From Leptospira sp. B5-022 (GTDB taxonomy: Bacteria; Spirochaetota; Leptospiria; Leptospirales; Leptospiraceae), in NCBI RefSeq assembly GCF_000347035.1, contig NZ_ANIJ01000047.1:315501-379500 (forward strand): DNA of 64,000 nucleotides. The letters run 5' to 3'. A program made the translations under genes and the position numbers. The notes below the pieces were generated by a model, which saw only the letters and a list, made by a program, of their open reading frames with translations, made no database searches and was not told where the DNA came from. Within the stretch, counting starts at the first letter, position 1; every line of letters starts with the position of its first letter. This document shows, in pieces, positions 27,203 to 35,620 of this stretch.

Positions 27203-27453
27203 AGAGGTCCCCCTCGATTACTTGCCGACAAAAGTCGTAAAGAAAAAATTTCGTTTAGATAAACCTATCCTTCTTCTCTTGTCTACCAGACTTTCTTTTT
27301 AACAAAGGGGTCGATCCGATTTCCGTAGTTTCTGTTCGATCGGAATAAACGATACTTTCCCTGGAATAAGATTGTAAAAAGGGGATCGACGGGTTACAAG
27401 AATACGAGATCAGTGGAGTCGGAACCGGAAAAAATTTTTCGACCATCTATTCT

Positions 27454-28473
27454 ATGCGCACTTTTAAGATATTGTTCTGGCTAACCATTAATACCGTGAT
27501 CGGCACGATGAATTCGCTGTTAGTCGCTCATAATTCCCACGCACCTTTTTGGAAGGTGTTCTTGGCCACCCAGGTGACCACACATTGTGTATGTTCCATA
27601 GTGGAATTTTCGGTGGAATTTTTGAACCGAATGAACAGGGGAGCATTTTTTACCGGCGCCTTCTTAGTCGTCGCTTCGGTGATTGCATCGGTGCTGGGAG
27701 TCGCTTCAGGCGGGATCATTCACGTATTATTATTGGCCGGAGAAGGGGTGGAAAGACCTCACGGAGGGTCTTATAATATTCTCCTAAGCAGCCTGATATT
27801 GGCGTTATTCATTTCCTTTTTGGAAAAATCCATGCAGATCCTGATCGAAAGAAGAAAGAAGATGGAAACTGAACTGAAGGATATCCAATACAGGACCTTT
27901 CAGAATCGAATGGATCCACATTATCTATTCAATACCTTGAACACTATCCATTCCCTACTCATGACGGATCCGCAAAAAGCGGATAACGCACTTATTCTAC
28001 TTTCGGAGACGTACAGGTTTTTATCAGATAGGATCTTCGAAAAAACTATCCCTTTCTCGGAAGAATGGGATTTTACGGTAAATTATCTGGAATTACAAAG
28101 GATACGGTTTTCGGATTCTTTGACGATCAAGATCAAAAAAGTAGGAGACTTTTCCAGGCTTAGGATACCTCCTCTCACTTTACAACCGTTAGTGGAAAAT
28201 AGTTTTAAACACGGATTAGAAAATCGTTCCGAGGCAGGGATATTAGAGATCAGTGCGACCGAAACTTTCGGAAGGATAAAAATAGAGATTAAAAATAACG
28301 GGAACGAAAAACAGGAACATCATCTTTTGCCTGAATATAAAAAATCCGAATTTTCTCGTACCTTAAATAATATAAAATCCAGGTTAGAGTATAATTTCGG
28401 AGAAGCGGAACTCAAATTAGAAAAAGACAAATTTGGAATCACTACATTACGACTGGAATTCGCATCAAGATGA
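27454..28473 (+). CDS. LytS/YehU-type sensor histidine kinase
   Basis: 339 aa. Residues 1-125 contain about four membrane spans (ILFWLTINTVIGTM, FLATQVTTHCVCSIVEF, FFTGAFLVVASVIASVLGV, LLSSLILALFISFL). A coiled linker leads to the His_kinase domain with the phospho-acceptor His156 in RMDPHYLFNTLNTIHSLL. The ATPase-like N-box is PLVENSFKHGLEN near residue 245, and the G-box region is weak, as usual for this family. It would phosphorylate the LytTR regulator encoded next, with a 4-bp overlap (ATGA). The signal is unknown. The gene is divergent from the barrel/FecR operon, with 251 bp between the start codons. RBS match is poor. Confidence 0.92.
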   Translation: MRTFKILFWLTINTVIGTMNSLLVAHNSHAPFWKVFLATQVTTHCVCSIVEFSVEFLNRMNRGAFFTGAFLVVASVIASVLGVASGGIIHVLLLAGEGVERPHGGSYNILLSSLILALFISFLEKSMQILIERRKKMETELKDIQYRTFQNRMDPHYLFNTLNTIHSLLMTDPQKADNALILLSETYRFLSDRIFEKTIPFSEEWDFTVNYLELQRIRFSDSLTIKIKKVGDFSRLRIPPLTLQPLVENSFKHGLENRSEAGILEISATETFGRIKIEIKNNGNEKQEHHLLPEYKKSEFSRTLNNIKSRLEYNFGEAELKLEKDKFGITTLRLEFASR

Positions 28474-29210
28474 ATAGCGTGCTATATAAGGTTTTAGTGA
28501 TAGAGGACGAAGTCCCCGCCAGGGACCTGCTCCGAAAATTTTTGGAATATTGGCCCCAATTTGAAGTGTGCGGGATCGCAAGAACAGGCTCTCAGGCAAT
28601 CGATCTCCTAAAAAAAGAAAAATTCGATTTAGTCTTTTTGGATATCAATCTTCCCGAAAAAACGGGACTACAGGTATTGGAAGAAATAGGGGAAAATCTC
28701 CCGGTTTTGGTATTCACCACTGCTTATAGGGAACATACACTAAAGGCGTTCGAGGTGGGTGCCTGCGATTATCTTTTGAAACCTTACACGAAAGAAAGAT
28801 TCGCTTCTTGTATGGAAAGGGCGCTTCACCATCTGCAATTAAAGTCGATATCCAATTCCAGAGCAAACGGAGAGCCGGATCCAGTATTTGTTTTTCGTGA
28901 CGGAGGTTTGATCCATCGTGTCTTGTATGCGGATCTATACTATCTTACCGCTAATGGTAAACGTTCGGTTCTTCATACCAAGGACGGGGATTATGAGACT
29001 GCAAAGTTACTAGGTGATCTAGAGAAAGAATTACCTAAGACGGATTTTTTGCGAATTCATAGAAAACATATGGTAAATCGAAATCTTGTCTCTGCTGCAA
29101 AATCCCAAGCGGGTGGTGCATATACGATCTATCTGAAAGACGAGGATGAGACCAATCTTCCGGTGGGCCGGGAATTTGTGGAAGGAGTGAAAAGCCTTTT
29201 CGGGAAGTAA
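28470..29210 (+). CDS. LytTR-family response regulator
   Basis: 246 aa. Residues 1-125 are a receiver domain: acidic pair at 12-13 (VIEDEVPARDLL), phosphorylation site Asp58 in LVFLDINLPEKTGL, a Thr in FTTAYREHTLKAFE and Lys in DYLLKPYTKERF. Residues about 140-246 form a LytTR DNA-binding domain (LYYLTANGKRSVLHTKDGDY, then FLRIHRKHMVNRNLV and LPVGREFVEGV). LytTR regulators bind paired short direct repeats. The start overlaps the kinase stop by 4 bp. Likely targets include the divergent barrel gene, but no binding site can be shown by eye. The gene is followed by repeat B before the convergent SDR gene. Confidence 0.94.
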   Translation: MNSVLYKVLVIEDEVPARDLLRKFLEYWPQFEVCGIARTGSQAIDLLKKEKFDLVFLDINLPEKTGLQVLEEIGENLPVLVFTTAYREHTLKAFEVGACDYLLKPYTKERFASCMERALHHLQLKSISNSRANGEPDPVFVFRDGGLIHRVLYADLYYLTANGKRSVLHTKDGDYETAKLLGDLEKELPKTDFLRIHRKHMVNRNLVSAAKSQAGGAYTIYLKDEDETNLPVGREFVEGVKSLFGK

Positions 29211-29242
29211 GGCGCAGGTTTTAAAAATGTTTAGTAAGAGTT

Positions 29243-29304
29243 ATTCGCGCAGAGACGCGAAACTGCAGAGTTAGGAATTCCTACAAATCTATCTCCGTGC
29301 GAAA
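29243..29304. repeat. dispersed repeat B, copy 4
   Basis: TTCGCGCAGAGACGCG at the left and ATCTCCGTGCGAAACG at the right form imperfect inverted ends, with GGAATTCCTAC in the middle. It fills the 97-bp gap between the convergent LytTR and SDR genes and could act as a bidirectional transcription stop. Confidence 0.6.
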
Positions 29305-29307
29305 CGC

Positions 29308-30006
29308 TCACCAAGGGATCTCTTTTTTATCTCTCAGAAAAACACCGGAAGGACCGCTCTTATCTAATTGAGCCGCCCAAACAATCGTCTCGGCACCATG
29401 TTCTACCGAGCGAGTTGCCGACTTACCGCCCATATCCGTTCTTACCCAACCGGGACAAACGGAATTCACTTTGATATCCTTGCCGGAAGATTCTGAATGT
29501 AGGATACGAGTCAAAGCGTTCAGCGCCGCTTTAGAAATACGATAAGCGGCATATCCGGAACTCATATCGTAAAGTTGGCCCATCCCGGAGCTAACGTTTA
29601 CGATCCTTCCGTAATCGTTCTTTTTCATTACGCCGAAGATCTTTTGGGATAGAAGGAAAGGACCTATGAGATTCGTATCCAAGGTTCCTTGCAACATTTC
29701 TAATGTAGTATTTTCGATGGATCCGCTATCCAGATACACGCCGGCGTTATTCACAAGAATGTCGATTTTCGGATATTTAGAAAGCACATCATTTAGGAAA
29801 GTTCGGATGGAATTCGGATCGGAGACGTCCAAGGCAAAACTTTCCGCAGATCCTCCTTCTTGACGGATGGAGACGACCGTTTTTTCGGAATCTTCTTTTT
29901 TGCGGGAAGCGCAAACAATGTGGATCCCCGACTTGGCAAGTTGTTTGGAAACTTCTTTGCCTATACCTCGGCTTGCGCCGGTTACGATTGCGATTTTTTT
30001 GTCCAT
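29308..30006 (-). CDS. short-chain dehydrogenase/reductase (SDR family)
   Basis: 232 aa. Classical SDR features are complete: the dinucleotide loop TGASRGIGKE from residue 9, NNAG at 86-89, catalytic Ser near 140 (IVNVSSGMGQ), and the YRISK tetrad at Tyr155-Lys159, followed by PGWVRTDMGG. Arg at the end of the second strand (CASRKKEDS) suggests NADP(H). The substrate cannot be told from the sequence. It is the last gene of a minus-strand run (aldolase-like, TetR, CorA, SDR) and starts 10 bp after the corA stop. The 3' end abuts a repeat B copy. It could be a carbonyl or sugar reductase; nothing in the context decides. Confidence 0.93.
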   Translation of the reverse strand: MDKKIAIVTGASRGIGKEVSKQLAKSGIHIVCASRKKEDSEKTVVSIRQEGGSAESFALDVSDPNSIRTFLNDVLSKYPKIDILVNNAGVYLDSGSIENTTLEMLQGTLDTNLIGPFLLSQKIFGVMKKNDYGRIVNVSSGMGQLYDMSSGYAAYRISKAALNALTRILHSESSGKDIKVNSVCPGWVRTDMGGKSATRSVEHGAETIVWAAQLDKSGPSGVFLRDKKEIPW

Positions 30007-30016
30007 AAGAGTTGGA

Positions 30017-31018
30017 CTAATCTTTGAACCAATTTTTATATTTAAAATATAAAATCATAACGCTAGGAATGGCCAGCATTGTGATTAAAGAGGCGCTTAG
30101 GACCAGCTTGTTCTCATAGGGAAGTTCCGTAAAATTCATACCGAAAAAACCGGTTAAAAAGGTAAGCGGCATAAAGATCATGGAGACCAGTGTAAGACGC
30201 TTGATAATGTCGTTTGTTTTTTGGGAAAGAAAGGAAAAGTAGGCATCCATAGAGTTTCCGATCAGATCCCTATCCATATCGATGGTTTCCACGAGCCTAC
30301 TCAAATGGTCGTATACGTCCCTAAAATAAAAACGTACCCTTTCCGAAAGGAATTTTTCCTCGTGTCTCATGATCAGATTGAGCACTTCTCGTTGGGGAGA
30401 AAGGACCCTTCTCATCCTGACTAAATTCCTTTTTACATATAATATATTCGTAATGAAATCCGGTTCAATTTCGCTGATCAGGATCTGATTTTCCAAGTCC
30501 GTGATCTGTTCAGAGATCTGGTCCAGGATCGGAAAATTGGAATCCACTAAAAGGTCGAATAATAGGTAGAGAACGTGGTCCGTTCCTTTGGAGATGAAAT
30601 TTTGGTCGGCAAGAGTCCGGTTCCAAAGGGAGTCAATCAAAGGTTCCTTATGTTCATGAACGGAAACGATAAATTTACGATTGAAAAATACGTGAGTTTC
30701 CGTCGCGGAAAACGACTGTTCTCCTTCCGACCTGAAACTATGTAGAACAATAAAAGCATGATCCTCATAATCTTCGAACTTAGGCCTTTGGTTTCGGTTC
30801 ATACAATCTTCTATCGCAAGATCATGGAATCCGCAGTTTTTAGATAAGAAAACCAAATCTTCCGGACTTGGGTCTTCCACATCTAACCAGACTTTTTCCT
30901 TGTTCAGGGTCTTTTTTAATGAGAAGTTCTTTAAAAAAGAAGCATCCGCTTTCCGGACTATCGCTTTTGTGGGGGAATTTTTTACTTTTGGATTGGGGAA
31001 GGAAAGAAAGCGTATCAT
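30017..31018 (-). CDS. corA: CorA-family magnesium/divalent cation channel
   Basis: 333 aa. A large soluble N-terminal domain (VWLDVEDPSPEDLVFL, FHDLAIEDCMNRNQRPKFEDYEDHAFIVL) is followed by a long stalk helix and two C-terminal spans. The selectivity motif GMN is at 293-295 (FLTGFFGMNFTELP), and the tail is basic (YFKYKNWFKD). CorA forms a pentameric Mg2+ channel in the inner membrane. Length is normal. It follows a TetR gene by 39 bp and precedes the SDR gene by 10 bp. A regulatory link to TetR is only positional. Confidence 0.95.
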   Translation of the reverse strand: MIRFLSFPNPKVKNSPTKAIVRKADASFLKNFSLKKTLNKEKVWLDVEDPSPEDLVFLSKNCGFHDLAIEDCMNRNQRPKFEDYEDHAFIVLHSFRSEGEQSFSATETHVFFNRKFIVSVHEHKEPLIDSLWNRTLADQNFISKGTDHVLYLLFDLLVDSNFPILDQISEQITDLENQILISEIEPDFITNILYVKRNLVRMRRVLSPQREVLNLIMRHEEKFLSERVRFYFRDVYDHLSRLVETIDMDRDLIGNSMDAYFSFLSQKTNDIIKRLTLVSMIFMPLTFLTGFFGMNFTELPYENKLVLSASLITMLAIPSVMILYFKYKNWFKD

Positions 31019-31057
31019 CAGATTATCCTAATACGACTCTTTCCTAACCTGTGGAGT

Positions 31058-31609
31058 TTAGGTGTTCTCCAATGCGTAAACGATATACGCACGGAAATCT
31101 TCCAGGGTGAATTCTCTCTTGTTGGTCAAATGATTGATCATATAACCTATGATGGCGGAGGTAAGATTTTTCACTTCGAACTCGGTGTAATTCGGCTTCA
31201 AGGCCAGGATGATCTTTTTGGAATTTTCATAGAAGATCAGATTTACCAAATGAATATTGCGTTTTTTTAATCTATGGATCTTCGGCTGGAGCATAAGACT
31301 CCAATACAATCGGAGATATTCCTCGTTCTCCTTTACTAATTTAATGATCTGTCCGCCCAAAAATTGGATCAACTCGGCTTTATTCTCGGTGGAGTTCAAT
31401 TTTTCAGGGAGATATTTTTTTAGGATCGTATCATGAGATTCGATGATCCCTTCTAAAATCGATTCCTTGGATTCGAAATAACGATAGGCAAGGCCCAAGG
31501 ATAGGCCGGCTCTCTGTGCGATTTGCCTCATAGTAGAGCCGTGATACCCTTGTTCGGAAAATAATTTGAGGGACGTTCTTAGGATTAGGTCTCTTGTGTC
31601 TTTGGCCAT
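31058..31609 (-). CDS. TetR/AcrR-family transcriptional regulator
   Basis: 183 aa. The N-terminal helix-turn-helix is typical: residues 5-20 (RDLILRTSLKLFSEQGY), then STMRQIAQRAGLSLGLAYRYF with the recognition helix around residues 35-43. The C-terminal two thirds are an all-helical ligand/dimer domain with no family signature I can name. It lies 3 bp after the aldolase-like gene and 39 bp before corA on the same strand. It could repress this run or a distant target. The ligand is unknown. Confidence 0.9.
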   Translation of the reverse strand: MAKDTRDLILRTSLKLFSEQGYHGSTMRQIAQRAGLSLGLAYRYFESKESILEGIIESHDTILKKYLPEKLNSTENKAELIQFLGGQIIKLVKENEEYLRLYWSLMLQPKIHRLKKRNIHLVNLIFYENSKKIILALKPNYTEFEVKNLTSAIIGYMINHLTNKREFTLEDFRAYIVYALENT

Positions 31610-31612
31610 TGT

Positions 31613-32416
31613 TTACCGAATGGAATAGAGAACCTTTCTAGATCCGATCCTTTCCCGATTGGTTTCCATTCTATTCTTATAACCGTAGGCCTTCTCGGGT
31701 TTTAATAGAGAGAATAGATCGTACAGTTCGATCTCGAATTGTAGCATAACTTCTGCGACTTCTTCCGGAAATTTTTCCAGAGATTTTACGGCGTCCACGC
31801 AAACATGCCTGGAGTTGATCTTGTCCGGGCGGATCTCTTCGGCGATCTTTCTGAAATTCTGCTTAGTGATCGTTCCGCCCACGGAAGTTTTTTTGCCTCT
31901 ATCTTTGGATATGGCAATGATTGTGCGAGTGACTTTCATCACTTCTTTATCGTCCGGGATCATACCCATAGAAGCGGAAAGATCCGATCTTGCCGCAGTT
32001 ACCTGATCCAAATCATCGAACGCACTCGAGTCGGCGATCTCTAATAAATTTTTATAACCTGTGATCGTCTCCAGGTTGATGGCCTTAGTAACTTTGGAAA
32101 AAGTCACAGGACTTAGCATACTTTTGAGAGTAGAAATAAAATTTTTCAGAGCATAAGAAGATTCGATCATAGGCGCGGAAATCCCTTCGATCTCTTCTTT
32201 AACGAGCATACGAATATCGGTCCTAGCTTCGGGCCCGCCGATCTTTACGGTGACCGGAACCAGATCCTTCGCCACGATATGGAGCGCTCGGATCTCGTCC
32301 GAATCCATATCTTCCGTTTCCGTGCCTCCCTTCAGTCCTACGATGGGATAACTCTGTTTCAATGAAATCAGGTGGCGGCGAAGTTCGATAATTTTGCGGT
32401 CTATCTGCTCTTTCAC
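31613..32416 (-). CDS. HpcH/HpaI aldolase / citrate-lyase-like protein
   Basis: 267 aa. I see the pattern of the PEP-mutase/HpcH TIM-barrel superfamily: GLKGGTETEDMDSDEI, VPVTVKIGGPEARTDIR, GISAPMIESSYALKNF, AINLETITGYKNLLEIA and ARSDLSASMGM. The Glu and Asp in these motifs correspond to metal ligands in the family, which cleaves or forms C-C bonds in small oxo-acids. The first 20 residues are a charged helix. The last 50 are an extra helical tail (EVAEVMLQFEIELYDLFSLL). The substrate is unknown. It heads a minus-strand run with TetR, corA and SDR, and is divergent from lepB, with about 100 bp between starts. Confidence 0.75.
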   Translation of the reverse strand: MKEQIDRKIIELRRHLISLKQSYPIVGLKGGTETEDMDSDEIRALHIVAKDLVPVTVKIGGPEARTDIRMLVKEEIEGISAPMIESSYALKNFISTLKSMLSPVTFSKVTKAINLETITGYKNLLEIADSSAFDDLDQVTAARSDLSASMGMIPDDKEVMKVTRTIIAISKDRGKKTSVGGTITKQNFRKIAEEIRPDKINSRHVCVDAVKSLEKFPEEVAEVMLQFEIELYDLFSLLKPEKAYGYKNRMETNRERIGSRKVLYSIR

Positions 32417-32520
32417 GTTTCTAGTATCGTCCGTTTCTAAAAAACAGTAACGATTTTTGGGAAAAAAGCTGCTTCGTCTTCCGAATTGACGGGAAATGCC
32501 GATCCCGTATCAATAGACCT

Positions 32521-33516
32521 ATGAGCCAGCCGAAGGGCAGTACCTTTTTGAAAAAACTTCCTACTTGGATCCAGGAACTATTCGGAGAAGAATCCGTAGA
32601 TTCCACTCTCTCTTTCTTTTTTATCGTTTTATTAGTTTTAGCTTTTAAATCTTCCGTGTTGGATGCGAACAATATTCCCTCGGGATCCATGCTTCCTACT
32701 TTGAAGATAGGGGATTTTCTATTCGTAAACAAGATGAGATATTCTCTCCGACTTCCTTTTACGGATATAGAACTAAAAAGATATGATGATCCTAAAAGAG
32801 GGGATATCGTAACCTTTATCCCTCCCGATGGAGCCGTTTCTCCCGAAGAAAAGGAAGGATTGTTCCCGAAAAGATTCGTAAAAAGAGTGATCGGTCTTCC
32901 TGGCGATAGGATCCGTATCGTAAAAGTATTACATGAGAGAGATGGATTTCCTACAGTCTATGGTAAGATAGAATACATGGAAAAAGGAAGTACTACCTTC
33001 TCCTCTTATGATTTTAAGGACGAAGAGAAGGGAAATCTATTCGACGACTTGGACGACGATGCCGCTGTTCAATATTATCTTTTTAAAGAAAAGAAACCGG
33101 GCTTCGAGCATTATGTAATCGAAGGGAATACTCGTCCTTATGCCCATGAGTTTAAAGATGCGGAATGTTTCCAAATCACGGGTTGTGTGATCCCGGATGA
33201 TCATTACATGATGATGGGAGACAACCGCACAAATTCCTCCGACTCTAGATTTTGGGGATTCGTTCCCAGGGACAATATACTAGGAAAGGCGGCATTGATC
33301 TATTTCTCCATCAATTGGAAGGACCATGTTTGCGCTTATAAAAGTGCGGAAGACCTGGGAATGAACGGGGACTCTGCACAAAAATACGATCCGGAAGAAT
33401 TTAGATCGAAATGTGGCGATATCGGTTCTAATATGAATTGGTTCAAGAGTACTATATTCTACAGAATTCCCAGAATGCAGGTCCGTTGGTATCGTATCGG
33501 AACCGTATTAGAATAA
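32521..33516 (+). CDS. lepB: signal peptidase I LepB
   Basis: 331 aa. It cleaves Sec/Tat signal peptides at the outer face of the inner membrane. A membrane span lies near residues 30-46 (LSFFFIVLLVLAF). The catalytic serine is Ser56 in NIPSGSMLPT and the general-base lysine is Lys121 in KRVIGLPGDRI. Box E is YMMMGDNRTNSSDSRFWG. A long insert between boxes C and E (about 80 residues, including DLDDDAAVQYYLF) makes it larger than minimal type I enzymes. CTWN-type Cys residues are near the C-terminus. The RBS is weak. The stop is 2 bp from the start of the atpZ-like gene, so ATP synthase genes may be co-transcribed with lepB. Confidence 0.95.
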   Translation: MSQPKGSTFLKKLPTWIQELFGEESVDSTLSFFFIVLLVLAFKSSVLDANNIPSGSMLPTLKIGDFLFVNKMRYSLRLPFTDIELKRYDDPKRGDIVTFIPPDGAVSPEEKEGLFPKRFVKRVIGLPGDRIRIVKVLHERDGFPTVYGKIEYMEKGSTTFSSYDFKDEEKGNLFDDLDDDAAVQYYLFKEKKPGFEHYVIEGNTRPYAHEFKDAECFQITGCVIPDDHYMMMGDNRTNSSDSRFWGFVPRDNILGKAALIYFSINWKDHVCAYKSAEDLGMNGDSAQKYDPEEFRSKCGDIGSNMNWFKSTIFYRIPRMQVRWYRIGTVLE

Positions 33517-33518
33517 AT

Positions 33519-33752
33519 ATGAGCGAGCCGGATCAAAAGCCTCCCGAAAAGAAAGATGCCTCACCCTGGCAGCTTGCTAGCGTAGGAACCGAGTTCGCTT
33601 TTATCATCATTGCCTCCGTTTTTATAGGAAGGTATCTGGATGGACGTTTTGGTTGGTCTCCTTTCGGGATCTTGTTCGGGGCGATTTTCGGTTTCGGCTA
33701 CGGGATTTATTATCTTCTCACCAGAGTTTCCCAGTTTGACAAAAAGGACTAA
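33519..33752 (+). CDS. AtpZ/AtpI-type small ATP-synthase accessory membrane protein
   Basis: 77 aa from the ATG at 33519; the frame is open further upstream, but that part lies within lepB. A charged N-terminus is followed by two membrane spans (TEFAFIIIASVFIGRYLDGRFG, then FGILFGAIFGFGYGIYYLL) with the loop motif LDGRFGWSP. This is the pattern of the AtpZ/AtpI accessory family (F0F1-ATPase subunit), small two-span proteins encoded at the head of atp operons that help c-ring assembly or ion supply. The position just before the other atp genes supports the call. Confidence 0.8.
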   Translation: MSEPDQKPPEKKDASPWQLASVGTEFAFIIIASVFIGRYLDGRFGWSPFGILFGAIFGFGYGIYYLLTRVSQFDKKD

Positions 33753-33767
33753 AACCCGGTTTAGGGG

Positions 33768-34121
33768 ATGAAAGACTCCGACGGGTTATTACAACCTAAA
33801 AAGTATTATTTAGGTTTTGCCGTCCTTCTTCTTGCCTTTGGAGTATGGTTCCGATTCTTTGCGGTTCCCGACCCTGGCTTCTGGAAGGGAATTGTAATAT
33901 CTCTTTTAGTATCCTTGTCCATTTATAATTTTAGATTTTATCTACTTTGGAAACATTCCAAAGAAGGTTTTCCGTTCCAATTTGGAACGACTGTTCTGTC
34001 TTTTTTTATTCATTTAGCCGTTTTAGTACTGTTTATCTGGAGAGGCGAACGTGAAGGTTTCGTGATTGGTTTTTTTATTGCCCATTTCGCCAACCTTTTA
34101 ATATTGGTATTCGCAAGGTGA
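33768..34121 (+). CDS. four-span membrane protein of the atp locus (AtpI-like position)
   Basis: 117 aa. A short soluble start is followed by four hydrophobic spans: YYLGFAVLLLAFGVWFRFF, FWKGIVISLLVSLSIYNF, TTVLSFFIHLAVLVLFIW and GFVIGFFIAHFANLLILVFA. I recognise no sure family. Size, topology and place between the AtpZ-like gene and atpB match the ATP synthase subunit I (AtpI) group, which assists c-ring assembly. It lies 15 bp after the previous gene. The 114 bp to atpB contain an inverted repeat (TAAAACG, 34127-34133; CGTTTTA, 34144-34150). Confidence 0.7.
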   Translation: MKDSDGLLQPKKYYLGFAVLLLAFGVWFRFFAVPDPGFWKGIVISLLVSLSIYNFRFYLLWKHSKEGFPFQFGTTVLSFFIHLAVLVLFIWRGEREGFVIGFFIAHFANLLILVFAR

Positions 34122-34235
34122 CCGCTTAAAACGCTTTAAAAAACGTTTTAGAGATGCTTTGCGGGAAATAGAACCCTGGGTTTCAGCTCCCAAAACTCTT
34201 TCTTCCTGTCGTTTACGAGAGGATCCTTTACAAGT

Positions 34236-35285
34236 ATGTTGAAACAAATCTTCGCAACCGCATTATTATTGTTCTCACTTCCATTATTTGCCTCCGAGGG
34301 AGAAGCTTCCAAACCTTTCGACCTAAACGAGGTGTTGGTTCACCACTTGATGGATCATGCTGAGTTTCCTTTCAACGTGGGCGGAAAGAAAGTTTTCGAA
34401 GGCCATGAAGCTTTCGATCCTCATTCGGAAAATATTTTTGTGGATCATTCCACAGGTCATAGATTCCACTTCGTGGGTGGAATTGATCTCCATATCACTC
34501 GTCGCGTAACGATGATGTGGATTGTTTCCTTCCTTCTTCTGATCGTATTCATTCCTGCCGCTCGCCTCATCGCAAAAAATCCTTTAAAAATACAAAGTAG
34601 ATTCGCAAACGCTGTAGAAGCGTTCGTGAGTTTTTTGAAAAAGGATGTGGTGGATGCAAATACGGACGGTCACGGACATTCTTATTATCATTATATTTTT
34701 ACATTATTTTTCTTTATCCTTTTCTGTAACCTGATGGGGCTCATTCCTCCGGTTGGAGAAGTGATCCAGCTCGGTGTAGAATCCATCAACGCAGGAGAAG
34801 AAGTTCCGGCAACCGCACATGCGGATTCCGGTCACCACGAGCCCATCTGGATCGCAAAAGTTTGGAATGGGATCACAGTAACAGGTGATGTTTCGGTTAC
34901 TGTTACTCTTGCGCTCATTACTTTACTTTTGATCTATGGAACAGGATTCGTTTACCAAGGACCGAAGTTTATTCTTCATTCCGTTCCGAACGGAGTTCCT
35001 GCACCGTTATACATCCTAATGTGGCCATTGGAGTTTATCATCTCTCCACTTGCGAAAGCCTTCGCACTCACTGTGCGTCTTTTAGCGAATATGACGGCAG
35101 GACACGTAATTATCTTAGCGTTACTCGGATTTATCTTCCAATTCCAATCTTGGGGAGTGGCGCCGATCTCGGTTTTCGGAGCAACTGCGATTTATTTCTT
35201 AGAATTATTCGTGGCTTTCTTGCAGGCTTACGTTTTCGCTCTTCTGACCTCGCTCTTTGTGGGCTCGAGTATGCATAGGCACTAA
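34236..35285 (+). CDS. atpB: ATP synthase Fo subunit a
   Basis: 349 aa. Subunit a forms the ion half-channels against the c-ring. GAGAGGA precedes the ATG. The N-terminus looks like a signal peptide (MLKQIFATALLLFSLPLFAS), followed by a His-rich periplasmic stretch of about 70 residues (HHLMDHAEF, GHRFHFVGGIDLHI). This makes it longer than the usual 240-280 residues. Five or six spans follow. The essential arginine is Arg281 in AFALTVRLLANMTAGH. The interior loop is again His-rich (TAHADSGHHEP). It begins the core Fo-F1 order a-c-b-delta-alpha-gamma-beta-epsilon. Confidence 0.97.
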   Translation: MLKQIFATALLLFSLPLFASEGEASKPFDLNEVLVHHLMDHAEFPFNVGGKKVFEGHEAFDPHSENIFVDHSTGHRFHFVGGIDLHITRRVTMMWIVSFLLLIVFIPAARLIAKNPLKIQSRFANAVEAFVSFLKKDVVDANTDGHGHSYYHYIFTLFFFILFCNLMGLIPPVGEVIQLGVESINAGEEVPATAHADSGHHEPIWIAKVWNGITVTGDVSVTVTLALITLLLIYGTGFVYQGPKFILHSVPNGVPAPLYILMWPLEFIISPLAKAFALTVRLLANMTAGHVIILALLGFIFQFQSWGVAPISVFGATAIYFLELFVAFLQAYVFALLTSLFVGSSMHRH

Positions 35286-35330
35286 TTTTAATTATAAGCG
35301 TTTTGATTTCAAATAGGAGAAAATAGTACA

Positions 35331-35618
35331 ATGGAATTCGGACTAGGATACATCGGAGTAGGAATCGCAGCTGGGCTCGCTATTTTAGGCGCAGGTCTTG
35401 GTATCGGAAGAATCGGTGGCTCTGCCGCTGAAGGAATCAGCCGTCAACCTGATGCAGCTGGAAAAATCCAAACTGCGATGATCATCTCTGCAGCCCTTAT
35501 CGAAGGTGCGGCTCTGTTCGCAATCGTGATTGCGTTCCTCGCAGGCGGAACTTTGAACACAGCAGTTTCTAAAGCATCTGCTAAAACTGAAGTTTCTGCA
35601 CCGGCTGAAGGTAAATAA
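35331..35618 (+). CDS. atpE: ATP synthase Fo subunit c
   Basis: 95 aa, two-span hairpin proteolipid. Helix 1 is Gly-rich (IAAGLAILGAGLGIGRIGGS), the polar loop is RQPDA and helix 2 carries the ion-binding carboxylate Glu58 in ALIEGAALFAIVIAF. The residue after Glu is Gly rather than Ser or Thr, so the sodium signature seen in Na+-dependent c-rings is missing; proton coupling is inferred. A 15-residue Ala/Lys/Ser tail extends past helix 2. GGAG lies about 10 bp before the ATG. Confidence 0.97.
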   Translation: MEFGLGYIGVGIAAGLAILGAGLGIGRIGGSAAEGISRQPDAAGKIQTAMIISAALIEGAALFAIVIAFLAGGTLNTAVSKASAKTEVSAPAEGK

Positions 35619-35620
35619 TC

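Noticed and set aside
32421..32732. 103-aa minus-strand open frame upstream of the aldolase-like gene
   Set aside because: It is antisense to the 5' end of lepB and has no recognisable product.
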